This document shows positions 27,701-37,340 of a stretch of 64,000 bases of DNA, piece by piece. The notes below the pieces were generated by a model. The model searched no databases and was not told the DNA's origin. It saw only the letters and a list, made by a program, of their open reading frames with translations. Position 1 is the stretch's first letter. Every line of letters begins with the position of its first letter. A program made the position numbers and the translations under genes. The stretch covers positions 186,001-250,000 of the forward strand of contig QPMI01000637.1 of assembly GCA_004431415.1 (NCBI GenBank). Direction: 5' to 3'. The DNA is from Cyanophora paradoxa (taxonomy: Eukaryota; Glaucocystophyceae; Cyanophorales; Cyanophoraceae).

Positions 27701-30219
27701 GGGCGAGGTCGTCTTCGAGTGGTCGGCGCCCGGCGGCGAGCGCGAGCTCGCGAACCTGACGGGCATGGCCGTCCGCACGAGCGCGGCGACCTCCACGCTG
27801 GTGCTCAACGGGACGGACGGCGCGACGCTCACGCTGGACCGCATCTACCGCCTCAAGTGCTCGGCGTACGCGTCCTCCTCGGGGCCGGCCTCCGCCGGCT
27901 CGCAGGAGGTCAGCGTCCGCCTCCTGTCGGGGCCGAGGCCCGGCGCCTGCGGCATCTTCCCCACCTCCGGAATCGCCCTCGACACGCAATTCATCGTCTC
28001 GTGCTCCGACTGGGCGGCGTCCTACTCGGGCAGCGGGGTGGGGCTGCGCTATCAGCTCAAGGTGAGGCTGTTGCGAGTGTCCGAAGCGGCCTCGAATATT
28101 CGACTTCGGGCTCACCTGCAATCTCGCAGATGATCAACCCCGCGGGCGGGCAGATCGTAACGCTGACGCAGCCGAACTCGGCAAACGTGATGCGCAGCCT
28201 GCTCCCCGTCGGCGCCAACCCCTTCGGGACCGTCAGCGTGTTCGTGACGATCACCGACGAGTACAACGCGACGACGGACTACCCCCTCGCGGCGAACGTG
28301 ACCTTCCCCGCGCTCGACGCCATCCTCAACAGCAACGCCCAGGCTGGCAGCGACGCGCTCGTGGGGGCGGGGCGCTCCTCGGTGTACGACATGCTCAAGC
28401 AGGCGAGCAACAGCATCGCCGTGACGAACGGCGACGGCGACCGCGAGGCGAGCCTCGCGAACGCGGCCATCGTCGGCGGCGTCGTCACGAAGATCCTCAA
28501 CGCCGTCCTCGGCGACCCGGCCCAGCGGCCCTCGGAGGGCGCCCCCAAGCTCGAGGACGCGCGCTTCGAGGCCCTCCTCTCGCCCCTCCTAAAGACCCTG
28601 GAAGGTAGCGTGAACCTTCGTGAATCTCATCTTTTCAAGTCTAAGAGGATGACAAATATTTTGCAGACATTTCCAACGACAACCGAACCACGAAGCAGGA
28701 GATCGTGCAGACGATCTCGACCATCACGGCGCTCTCCAACGTCCTCGTCAGGACATCCAGCGTGGATGTCCAGGCCTCCCTCATCCGCTTCCTCGACCGC
28801 CTGATCGACGGGCTCGACCCCTGCCGCGACTTCGAGGAGGTCTCCAAGCTCGTCCTCGCCGCCGGCGACGCGTACGTCAGGTGAGCTGCACACCTCCACG
28901 CCTGCGATCCCCGCGCGACATATGCATTCCATCCGAAAGCGCCGACGCGGAACTCGCAGCTCGACCGACTGGCAGGGGCTCCGCGACGGGCGCTCGGTCG
29001 TGTACACGGTGGTGGACTCGGCGCTGAAGAAGTTCGCCTCGCGGGCCGCCGCCTGCTCGGTCTGCGGCACGAAGGCGGTGAAGCAGACGGGCGTGCGCCT
29101 CGCCGTCACCTTCGGCCGCGTCTGCTTCTCCGAGACGGACGAGAGGGGCATCGAGACGGGCGCCAGCTCCGGCGGCGTCCTCCCCTCCAACGTCCGCATC
29201 CCGCGCTCCGCCATCCTCCTCGCCCAGCAGACCCTCGGCAACGCCACCGACTCCGCCCCCTTCACCTTCTACGCGTACCTGGTGCCCTCGCCGCCCTCCG
29301 CTGCGCGCCGCACCCCGCTCTCAACATTTTTCCGCCCCGCAGCGCTCGCCGTTCCCGACAGGCAACGAGAACTCAACCGCGCCGAACGCCGAGAGGGTCA
29401 ACGTGACCAGCCAGGTGCGGACGGATAGCTAGAGTAATATATTGTAGCAATTGTACGCTGTGCACGCGAGCGCGATTGTAACAATGATGCGGACAGGTTA
29501 TCGATGTGGAGATGCCGGGGGTGCGCGTCGCCAATCTGTCGACGCCGATCCTCTTCCAGATTCCGTTCCCTCCTGGGTGCGGAAAATATCAATTAATTAT
29601 AATTGTGTTCGACTCGGTATGAAGTCACTCACGCCGGGCCCCCGGGGCGGGCCCCGCAGTGTCGAGCCGGCCCTGCCCCTGAACCTCGTCTTCTTCACCG
29701 TGAACGCGTCGAGCTCCCTGTGGGCCTCCTGCTCGAACGTCTCCCTCTTCCGCACGAACGGGACCCAGTACGCCGAGGGCTACTGCAACCACATGACGCC
29801 CGTGCGCGATCGTTATCTCGCGTTCTTCGCGATCGCTCGGACTCGCGCATGGCCCCTGCTGACCCCTAGCATCGGCGCAGTTCGCGGCGGGTACGGCGAT
29901 CCCGGTCCCGCCCGCCGCGAAGGCGGTCGGGGGCCTCGCGCCGTACCAGGCGCTGCCGGAGAGCGGGGGCGGCTCGGGCGTCAAGGCCGAGGTCGTGGCT
30001 CCCGCCGTCGCCGCCGGCGTCTTCGCGGCGTCCATCTGCTGCTGCTGCTGCTTCGTCTTCGCCCTCAGGCGCCGCCGCCGCCGCAAGCAGCGCGAGAAGG
30101 CTCAGGCGGCCATCGCCCACTCGCGACTGCATTCGAACGACCACGCGATCGAGATTGCGGTTGAGCCGAGCAGCAATTGGCAGCAGCAGCCATACAACAA
30201 CTTCGTATATCGGCTTTAA
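663..30219 (+). CDS. Giant multi-exon modular surface glycoprotein with REJ-like region and single transmembrane helix
   Basis: This multi-exon gene encodes a probable type I membrane protein with a huge ectodomain. Exon 1 gives a signal peptide (MRIALFLLCAMHLAQRGVSA). The next three introns join in phase: the donor at 727 joins the exon at about 1025-1060, then the exon at about 1130-1251, then the exon starting near 1405. From about 5 kb to 25.5 kb the protein is built of roughly 110-residue modules, each with a core like LxCxxxRRxxxGxxxxC followed by SPPLLPSDF; I count over 35. A REJ-like region follows (about 27.1-28.1 kb). The end is one hydrophobic helix with five consecutive Cys, a run of six Arg and a short cytoplasmic tail stopping at 30219. 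Many N-x-S/T sequons support an extracellular location. The likely role is cell-surface recognition or adhesion, but function is inferred only. Not every intron could be placed, the join near 1673-1743 does not resolve cleanly, and a one-base deletion near 21027 breaks the frame. The region could also be two adjacent genes. Confidence 0.6.
14955..15085 (+). repeat. N-glycosylation-sequon-dense linker in the giant surface protein
   Basis: In the frame of the surface gene this stretch encodes about 40 residues made largely of Asn, Ala, Thr, Ser and Asp. Near-consecutive N-A-T, N-S-T and N-T-T sequons make it an unusually dense N-glycosylation stretch. It lies between two two-cysteine modules (near 14820 and 15280) and looks like a low-complexity, glycan-shielded spacer. 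It probably expanded by slippage of AACGCGACC-like units. Confidence 0.6.
19203..20828 (+). repeat. Tandem unit 1 of a 1.63-kb intragenic repeat
   Basis: This is the first of three nearly identical units of about 1626 bp, each starting at GTGCGCTACGCGGAGAGC. A unit encodes about 542 residues, or five two-cysteine modules, and includes one complete intron and part of another boundary. The sequence just upstream (about 19060-19200) is homologous to the matching part of later units but clearly diverged, so the recent duplication starts near 19203. Confidence 0.9.
20829..22453 (+). repeat. Tandem unit 2 of the 1.63-kb repeat, one base shorter
   Basis: The unit is nearly identical to its neighbours but 1625 bp long. 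The run of G after CACGC near 21025-21029 has four G where the other copies have five. This one-base loss moves the reading frame and creates a stop at about 21083. It is either a sequencing or assembly error in a homopolymer or a real inactivating mutation. Confidence 0.88.
22454..24162 (+). repeat. Tandem unit 3 of the 1.63-kb repeat plus an 83-bp partial fourth copy
   Basis: Unit 3 covers 22454-24079. A fourth copy begins at 24080 and matches for about 83 bp before diverging sharply at 24163, after GGAGGCTCGCT. There the following module is a different, older paralogue (its core includes RRHVGARARC). Unit 3 is open throughout and carries five Gs at the site of the unit 2 deletion. Confidence 0.88.
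27090..28120 (+). other. REJ-like region of the giant surface protein
   Basis: The exons here encode a segment resembling REJ (receptor for egg jelly) modules of polycystin-1-like and sea urchin sperm receptor proteins. It has a DPDYTAGG/LSYSWAF-type opening, long beta-rich segments with several N-glycosylation sequons, and a closing motif with ALDTQF followed by VSCSDWAA and LRYQLK. The last part matches the usual REJ 'T.F.v.C..W......L.Y.F' pattern. Unlike polycystin-1, no multi-helix channel follows. The assignment rests on motif memory, not on a profile search. Confidence 0.5.
29990..30110 (+). other. Single transmembrane helix, Cys5 and Arg6 runs, start of cytoplasmic tail
   Basis: The frame ending at 30219 encodes a hydrophobic segment (APAVAAGVFAASI) running into five consecutive Cys and FVFAL. 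A run of six Arg, KQR and a polar tail of about 50 residues follow. This is a classic stop-transfer arrangement. The Cys run is encoded by a TGC trinucleotide repeat and the Arg run by a CGC repeat, so both homopolymers may have grown by slippage. The cysteines are candidate palmitoylation sites. Confidence 0.75.
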
Positions 30220-31975
30220 GGACGTGAATCAATAGGTTAGCTGCAGCAGCTGCATGAGTAGTTTTTCGACTAGATTTCTAGATCTAGAGCAGGTCTAGAG
30301 TTTCCGGATCACACGCGCGCGAGCGCCGGATCATTGAATCAATAAACATCTGCCAGCTTCTACCTCACGATCATTGCTAGCGGCTTCGCATTCGGACTAT
30401 TGCTTCTGAAACTTCCATTATTTCGTTATTTCGTTCTCCTGTGTGCTCGCCCTTTTAATTATCTCTAGAGTGCGCTTTTCGATCGAATCCTAGTTTTGAA
30501 TGTAGGTCCCTCGCCATAGCTTTGAATAGATGCGCGTAATCATAAACGAGTACTTATACTTGCATCTGACAGTTTAAGTAATGCGGCGCTTTTACGTGCC
30601 ACTGGGCCACGGTGTGTGTTTGCTGAACGACCCCTGGTAGCCAGTATTACTGTCATGTAGGCTCGAACTCTTTGAGCTATCCTAGCTGTAGCTGGACTCT
30701 GCTGGCTGGTTCAGTACTAATTAAAATGCCACTGAGCAGCCCGACAGTCGGCTAGCTAGAGATTTAAACTTCGCGTTTTCGAAGCGCTTGTTCTCAACCG
30801 CTGTATTAATTCGAATTGACTTCAAATGAAATTAGCACCAGTATTATACTCTTGCGCCGGGGCTGCACAACGGATGTAACCAACCTGATCCAGCGGCTAG
30901 CGCTCAACGCGGAGCTTCTGAAATGGCTAGTGCTCAACGCGGAGCTCGAAGCCCTAGGCCCGGAGGAGGCCAGCCGCGCGCCTCCGCGCAGCTGGACTCT
31001 TGCATTGTTCCGCTTGAGCTCAGCTTGCATCTCCGATTTAATATTCTCTATTCTCAAGGTCCCGCGGGGGAAGCGCAGGACCCCGCGGGCGGATCCGGAG
31101 CTCACAAGGTTCTCGAGCCGTCAATATCCCCTCGCTCCTCTTCTACCCTCTGCGAGCTATTTGCAAAGATCAACAAAATCATCAAGTCTACGTGAAGCTT
31201 AAGATCTAGAAAAAACCAACGAGCAACGCCTTCTGTCTCTCAAAAACCAGAGGGGGTTCGCCCCACCGTAGTCTCTCAAAAACAAAAGCTATAATACTAG
31301 TGGCCCGGCCGCGATTTTCGCGCCGGGGGTGCAAGGGGGGAACCGGGATCTAATGAAAGAGTCCTAGTGGCACGCACATGCGCGCGGCAGAACGACCCCG
31401 GCCCAGTGCCGAGCGCAACAAGAGCGCCCGGCCCGGCCGGCGTGCTCGGCTGCGGGCAGCGGCGCACGCGGTTCTGCGGTATAAGCTCGATGTCGGCGGC
31501 GTGCTGAGCGCAGCAAGAGAGCACGGTCTGGACGGCCGGGCGTGTTCGGCTGCGATCAGCGGCGCAGGCAGCGGCGCAAGCGGTTTTGCGGTGCCGGGCA
31601 GAACGTTAACAGCGTATATACGTAGTGCGAGCAAGAGGAAATTTATTTCGAGGAGACAGCTAGGGAGAAGTGGTTGCCATGCAAAACCGCCGCGTGACAG
31701 CGCTAGCGCAGCGCCGCGCGAGGGAGAGGCCCGGAGAGCCCAGATCTATTGCTAGACGAGTGAGAGAGAAGTTGGTTTTCCCCTCGCCGAGTCGAAATTT
31801 TTTAAAACCACTTTTCCCGAGTCGAAAGAGCTCTCGCGAGCTCGAGTTTGACGCTCGAAAGTCGAGAGCTGACCGATCCACCAAGCCAATCGGAACGCGA
31901 ATAAAAAACATTTTCGTTGCAGACTGGCCCTCGGAAACGGCCTCGTAGAAAACTTTTGGCTGAAGCGAGGGAACG
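30220..31975. other. Intergenic region with short local duplications; no supported gene
   Basis: This stretch follows the end of the surface gene. Open frames at 30816-31202 and 30923-31195 show no recognisable domain. A 20-25-bp unit containing GCTCAACGCGGAGCT is duplicated at about 30895-30945. GTCTCTCAAAAAC occurs twice at about 31225-31285. A GC-rich unit containing TCGGCTGCG and CAGCGGCGCA is imperfectly duplicated at about 31435-31600. These look like remnants of mobile DNA or slippage products. Confidence 0.4.
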
Positions 31976-34957
31976 GGAAGCAAGCTGGGAGAAGCCCTTC
32001 GGTCTTCTTCCCCCCTTAACGGCTGGACCTCCGCCCCTTTCCCCATTCGATGCGGTGTACGTCAGGGTGGCCCCCTTTCGCCCTATCTATATAATTTGTG
32101 CACACACCTTTTAGCCCTTTTGATTAATGCTGATGCTCGTATACGAGGTGTCCGCTTGTCCTCTAGCTCTCTTTGCAAGGTGCTCCAGTTTGCAGACGAC
32201 ACTGTTCCTTTAATCTCGTCTTTTACCGAATTGCCTTTCTGGAAAGAGTGCTTTGATAAATACTGCCGGCTCTCTGGAGCTCTTATTAATCTCGAGAAAT
32301 CTAGCCTTCTTCCACTCCGCGATATCCCGCACATGCCTGGCCTAGCGTCGAGGACTGCCCCTGGCGGCGTCTTCAGGTGACGGATCTCCTCCCGCTGAAA
32401 AAATTCGAAAATACCTGGGCTTTCCACTAGAGCCCGATCTGTCTCGGTTCTGGCGGAAAAAGAACGCTGCTCTTGATATCCGTGTCCAGCAAGCGAAGAC
32501 TTATCGCATGCCGATGCGTTCCGGCGTTCTCCTTGCCTGGGCTGTATTTATTGGGTCCCTACATTATGCTCTATATTTGCTTGATCCCCTGATGCTCAGT
32601 ATTCGACATGGCAAGAGAAGCTTCGCGCTTTTGCTGGCGTGAGCGGGCAGCTTTCGAAGTATATTTCTCCTCTGCCGTGGCGTCAAGGTGGTCTCAACTG
32701 CCCGGATATTCGAGCTTTTTCGTTATCGCTGAAAATGAAGTGGGTGGCCTTGCTCGCTGACCCCTCTTGTTCGGCTCCTTGGAAGGAGTACCTCTTGAGC
32801 AAACTGGACGCTCAGCTGGCACCTTTTTCCTATGGCCCCGCCCTTGTCTCGCTCCGCCTCCCACTTGACAGACTTGACTTGCCTCCTATTTGGAAGCAGA
32901 CTCTCTCCGAGTGGGCTCAGCGCCAGGGCGTGTGTCAACCTCGTAACTCTCCCGAAGTGTTATCCCAACCTCTTTTCTTCAATCCTCTGTTCAGAACTCC
33001 CGGCGACGAGGTCGACTGGAGTCGCTGTGCACGGTCCGGCTTGCTGCGGGTCTGCGATATCTGGGATTGTGCTGCCCGGGGGTTCCGGGCTCCAGCAGCT
33101 GCCTCCTCCGCCCTCCACTCCTTTTTCCCTAGTCTGTGCTCTGCGCTCCCGGCTACTTGGCGCCAGGTTCTCGAGGCCCCTGCACCGCCGCCTCAGCATC
33201 TCTGGTGGTCCGGACCGGACGCCTCGTTTGCTCTCCTTCGAGGCCCAAGTGGTACTTTTGTTGCCTTCCCCGTTCGCGATAACCAGATAATTCCACGGGT
33301 GCTGGACTGCGTACCGCGCGTTCCTTGCCGCCCTGCGGCTTCCCACCCTGTGGGCCTATCCTCGAGCTCCAATTCAATTCTGTCCCGTTTGCTCCCGCTG
33401 CATGTTTGCTTCAGCGCTGTCTTCCTCTCTCTTCGTCGCGGGACCCTGCCTGGCCTTTTTGTTCTTGGCGCAGGTCCTTCGGCCTTTCTTTCTCTTGATA
33501 ATCTTGCGTTCACTTTCGCTCGTATGCTCCCTCTCCGCCTCTCCTCTGTTCGACGCTTCTACTGCCTTGAGGTCCAGCGGCTTCGCGATGTGTCTAGCCA
33601 CGCTCAGATGCCCGATGCTAAGTGGGGGTTTCCCGGCGCCTTGTCTCCGTCCCGTCTTCCTAATCTTGTCGTCCTTCAGTGTTTCCCGATGCTTTGGATC
33701 GATGCTCTTTACCGTTTGCATTTCAAATTGTATCGTTTGGGCGAGCAACAGTCGCCCCGCCGTCGTTTCTGTCGGGTCTGTAATGACGGATCTGCTCGCT
33801 CTCACGCGCACGTTTTCTCTGAGTGCCCGCTTTCTCGTTCGTTCTGGGATTTCATTCGTGAGCGCCTGAATTTCTGGGCTTCTACTCTTCCACCGGATGA
33901 GCGTGAAGAGGTCGCAGTGCCTGACCTCTCTCTCTTCCACATCCTCTCGGTTCCGGATTTATCTGGGCCCATTTTACGCAGTAAAGTTAACCCGCCTTCT
34001 GCCTTCGATCACTTGGAGCGATCCTTGCTGGCGTATTTTCCATCCAACAGGTTGCTCGCGCTCGGTGCGATCTTGAGGAGGCTGACATTGATGCACCTGC
34101 TTACAACCGCGCCGCGCTTGTTGCCGCCTGGGACAGAAATATGTCGTACCTCGAGTTCACCCTTCCGCAGGCTTCGGCCTTGTTGGAGGAGCGGCGCGCT
34201 CGCTTGGCTGCTGCTGACGCTGATGATCAGGCTGCCTCGGATGATGACGCACATGATTCAGAGTCTGGTGCCGGTTCTCATCGTTCTAGTTCAAGCTCTG
34301 ATTCTGACTCGTCCGGCGCTCCTTCTTCGGGCGGTGCTGACAACCTCGTCTCTTCGCGTGACATCGATTCTGTCCTCCGGAATCCTGCGGAGTTTGCCGT
34401 TCGTGGAATGTCCCGTTGGGGATCCCTGGTGGTCGCCCGCCTCCTGCGCCGTCCCCTCCTGCTCTGGCCCCTGTAGTGACCCTTGGGCCCATTCCTATTC
34501 CTGCTCTCGCTGCCCTCTCGACGCTCCTTTCCCCCATTCCCTGCGGTCCCGATCCCTGTGCTCCTTGGCCCTCTGGCCCCGCCTCTGCCTCCTCCCTCCT
34601 TACAACTTGCTGTCACGGGGCCTCTTCACTTGCCTGTTCCCGGCAGGTCCCTGGTCATCTTGCAGCTCCATACCCTTCTTACATCTTCCCTTGCTCCTCC
34701 ACTTCCGCCCCTGCGAGGCCCTCTTTCTGACGTCCTCCTGGTTCAGCCCCTCTTCAGCCCATCCTTCTTGCCCCGCTTCTGCAACTGTGACGCTGGGCGG
34801 CACTATCTTTTTGCATGCCCTCCCGCCTCTACGTCCCCGGTCTCTTTGCGTCTGCATCCACTTTCCCGGATCCGCTTGCAGGCCCCTCGCCTCCAGAGCT
34901 CGCCATCACTTCGGCCTCCCTCGCCTCCGCTCTCGATTCTCCATACCCTTCGAATAG
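31976..34957 (+). pseudogene. LINE ORF2 reverse transcriptase, frameshifted
   Basis: The reading frame through 32018-32380 encodes the RT palm: an LNGW segment, then CGVRQGGPLSPYLYNL, then QFADDTVPLIS with the catalytic FADD box, followed by a conserved GALINLEKSS segment. A stop occurs at 32378-32380. Similarity continues in another frame from about 32379, with RKYLGFPLEPDLSRFW, a LINE motif after the palm. It returns to the first frame near 32595 (QYSTWQEKLRAFAGV). That frame runs to a CRVCNDG...HAHVFSECPLSRSFW segment near 33770, which fits the zf-RVT domain found at LINE ORF2 ends. A further shift occurs near 34050. The product cannot be functional as it stands. Confidence 0.75.
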
Positions 34958-36195
34958 CCGCCTTCTCTCTCCTCCTCCGCCCTCCCTCCCCCCTCGAGCT
35001 CCGGGTCCTCGGCCTCTGCCCCGCTTCCGAGTGTTGGCGAGACTGTCCTCTTTTCGGTCTCCCGTCATTCCGGCTCCCTGCTCCCCCTTCGGCGCCTCGG
35101 GTCCCATCTGCGGGTCCTATCCCGCTTCCTGGCGCTCGTGAGATTCGCCGCCGGCGCCCTCGTCGGGCCCTTGCGCCCTCGAGCTCGTCTCTCTCTGCGC
35201 CGCCCATGGCCATGACCTCCGTGTCATCTGATCCGGCGCCACCCGACCTTTCTCCTGCTTCGCTGCCCTCTCTTCGGCGCCGGCAGCGATCCCCGTCACC
35301 TGCTCGCGGCCCTTCCCCTGCCTCCGACCCTTCCTCGGCTCCCTCCTCGCCTCTTCCGTCTCGTCGGCCCCCGCCGCATTCCCGTCGGCGGATCTCTCGA
35401 TCGACCCTGGACTCTCCGCCTGCCACTGTCTGTGGGGTACCTCCGCCGCCGTGTTCGGCGCCGGCTGTCAGTACTTTGCTCGGTAGCTCCCCCGTCGTGG
35501 CTCCTCGGGGGCCTCTTCGTCGTCGTCGTTCGCTGGGTTCCGGCTCCGGGTCAGATTTCTCGCCGGGCTTACCTTCTCCTGGCTCTGCTCCTGGGCCCTC
35601 AGCTCCGGGACCGGCTTCCCCGATCTCCTCCCGGACTCGTGGACGTACCCGTCGCCGGCTTGCCGAGCCTGCGGCTCCTTCTACTTCCCCCCGGCGGTTT
35701 GCCGGGCCGGACCCTCCGGCCTTTGTTCTTGATACCGGACTGCCGCCTTTGCCTTCGTCTTCTGCTTCGCTGGTCGCGATCGTATCCCGCCGGCGCCGGC
35801 GTACTTCTTCGTCTTCTAGTTTAGTTCGGTCTGGTTCGGATTCTGATCGTAGTGTTGATGCTAGAGTTAGTTTCAATACTAGCAATAGTCCTCGTGCTCG
35901 ACCTGTTGTTCGCCGTCGTTTGCAGTTCGATTGCCCGCCTCGACCCCGGCCGGCTTTAGTGATTCCTTTGACTGTCCTTTTGCCTGCTCTTGATCCGCCT
36001 GCTCCGCCTCCTGTGTCCTCCTCGACCTCGTGCCGTAGCTCTGCCCTTTCGCATCGTCCTGCTTCGCCTCCGCCTCCATGTCGTCTTGTTGTTCCTCTTA
36101 CTTGTCTTCTTCCTGTTATTTATCTTTCTCAATTTTGTCCCCCGCTTCTTAGTGATGTAACATTCCTTCTGATATTGATGGTATCTCTAGCCTAG
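34050..36195 (+). pseudogene. Pro/Ser/Arg-rich downstream part of the LINE reading frame, decayed
   Basis: From about 34050 the coding signal switches frame into a segment with RNMSYLEFTLPQ and an Asp/Ser-rich stretch that stops at 34476. A long open frame from 34483 to 36195 encodes very Pro-, Ser- and Arg-rich sequence without recognisable domains. Long open frames also exist on the opposite strand here, which is a composition effect. I treat the stretch as the decayed C-terminal or downstream part of the retroelement, not as an independent gene, with low certainty. Confidence 0.35.
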
Positions 36196-36817
36196 TAGCT
36201 CTGGCTCTTCTTCGTGTCAGTTCTCCTCTGTCCCTAGATCTGCTCGATTTATCGTCTCTTCTCGCTATCGATCTGTTTCGAGCTCTGTGTCTTTCCTTTT
36301 TTATTGTCGATTTTGGCTCTTTGTTTTATCTTTCTTCGTGCTCTTGTCTTAGTTATATATAATTATTTTGCTTTTTTGTCTTTATGCCCCCTGGGCAGCC
36401 CCCGCAGTGCTGGTGTCTAGAGACTGTGGCCGGTAATTCACCAAAAAAAAATTCTTCCCCCCTTGCAATAATTTGCTCCGATCCTTTCCCTCCTCTCCAG
36501 CTCTAGATCTCCTTATTCGAGCCGTCGCCCCGGGTGTCTTGGTTAATTTCCCTTCCCCAAACCTTACGTAAACTATATAGCGAGCCATAGACGGCGCTGG
36601 GAAATTCCAAATACCGCTGGGAATTTCGATTTCTTTTAAGCCTAAGCGTCCTGGCCCTTTCCAGCGGTGGCATTCTGATGCGGAAGGCTTGCAATTAACC
36701 CTAATCTAAAATGTCGGACACTTCACATGAATAACACTTCGTTTATAAGACGCGCTATAGGGTTGCCACGTATGTACGTAAACGCGCTGTAGCTTGTAGA
36801 CTGGCGGCCTCGGGGGC
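36196..36817. other. Gap between the LINE remnant and the minus-strand ankyrin-TIR gene
   Basis: The first half is T-rich and looks like the 3' end of the retroelement. The rest contains short frames only. The 3' end and untranslated region of the minus-strand ankyrin-TIR gene should lie here. No other gene is supported. Confidence 0.45.
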
Positions 36818-37340
36818 TCAAGAGATGCTACACGCCGAAGATTTGGATTTGCTGCGAGCCGCGGCTGCGGTCATCGGCGCCGGGGCTGGCGCGGCTGAGG
36901 GAGGATTCGAAGGCGTTGGTACGGCGCCTTCGAGTTCCTTTGCAGCGCGCGCCTCCCCGAGCTTGCGCCTGGCCTGCCCGACCCGCGCCGCGCGTCAGCG
37001 GCAAGTCGCACACGCGTACGACGGCGTTCGCCGAGTTGTACACGCGGCCAACCCGCCGCGGCGCGGGAACAGAAGCATGAAACCCCGCACCGCTTGGAGG
37101 CGCCTCAGCTCCTCCTTGAGGGCGGAGAGCTCGCTGGCGCTGGCGCTGGCGGATGCAGATGCCTCCTTCTGCACATGTACGGCGGATGCAGCACCGGCGG
37201 CTTCATGGGCAGCTGCCGTCGCCTCGGATGAGCTCAGCGCCTCGGCTCGATCGGAGCTCGCGATCGGCGTGGACTGTGCCTGCATGACCGCCTCCACATT
37301 CTGCCGCTCGCTCGCTCGCTGAGGGATCCCTTCGAAGGCA
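36818..37340 (-). other. Coiled-coil and CaaX C-terminus of the minus-strand paralogue
   Basis: An exon rich in Ala, Ser and Glu runs into a heptad-like ELSALKEELRRLQA. A GTGCGG donor there joins in phase 0 to an acceptor before ARRKLGEARAAKELE. The new exon continues through an Ala/Pro-rich spacer to SKSKSSACSIS and a stop. Reading through without this intron instead gives a tail without the box, ending at 36995. The spliced form is preferred because the paralogue also ends in a CaaX box. Confidence 0.65.

Larger units (their letters stand above)
31976..36400 (+). mobile_element. Degenerate, 5'-truncated non-LTR (LINE) retrotransposon
   Basis: The element contains a recognisable LINE reverse-transcriptase core near 32018-32340, a thumb/connector region, a zinc-knuckle-like zf-RVT terminus near 33770-33850, a Pro/Ser/Arg-rich downstream region and a T-rich, gene-free 3' end. 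The fingers part of the reverse transcriptase and any endonuclease domain are missing, as expected for a 5'-truncated insertion. No flanking target-site duplication was identified, so both ends are approximate. Confidence 0.7.

Noticed and set aside
25492-28121. Two long minus-strand open frames (25492-26502 and 27243-28121)
   Set aside because: Both are shadows of the surface-protein exons, Arg- and Gly-rich with no domain features.
27639-28804. Overlapping 164- and 557-codon plus-strand frames as separate genes
   Set aside because: They are pieces and shadows of the same spliced surface gene. The long one is out of frame with the REJ-like exons for much of its length.
30816-31202. Small gene of about 128 codons between the surface gene and the LINE
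   Set aside because: It has no domain and overlaps a second frame. The duplicated GCTCAACGCGGAGCT unit suggests repeat-derived sequence.
34803-35885. 360-codon minus-strand open frame rich in Glu, Arg and Gly
   Set aside because: It is antisense to the Pro/Ser/Arg-rich LINE-derived region. The sequence is low-complexity on both strands and has no recognisable domain.
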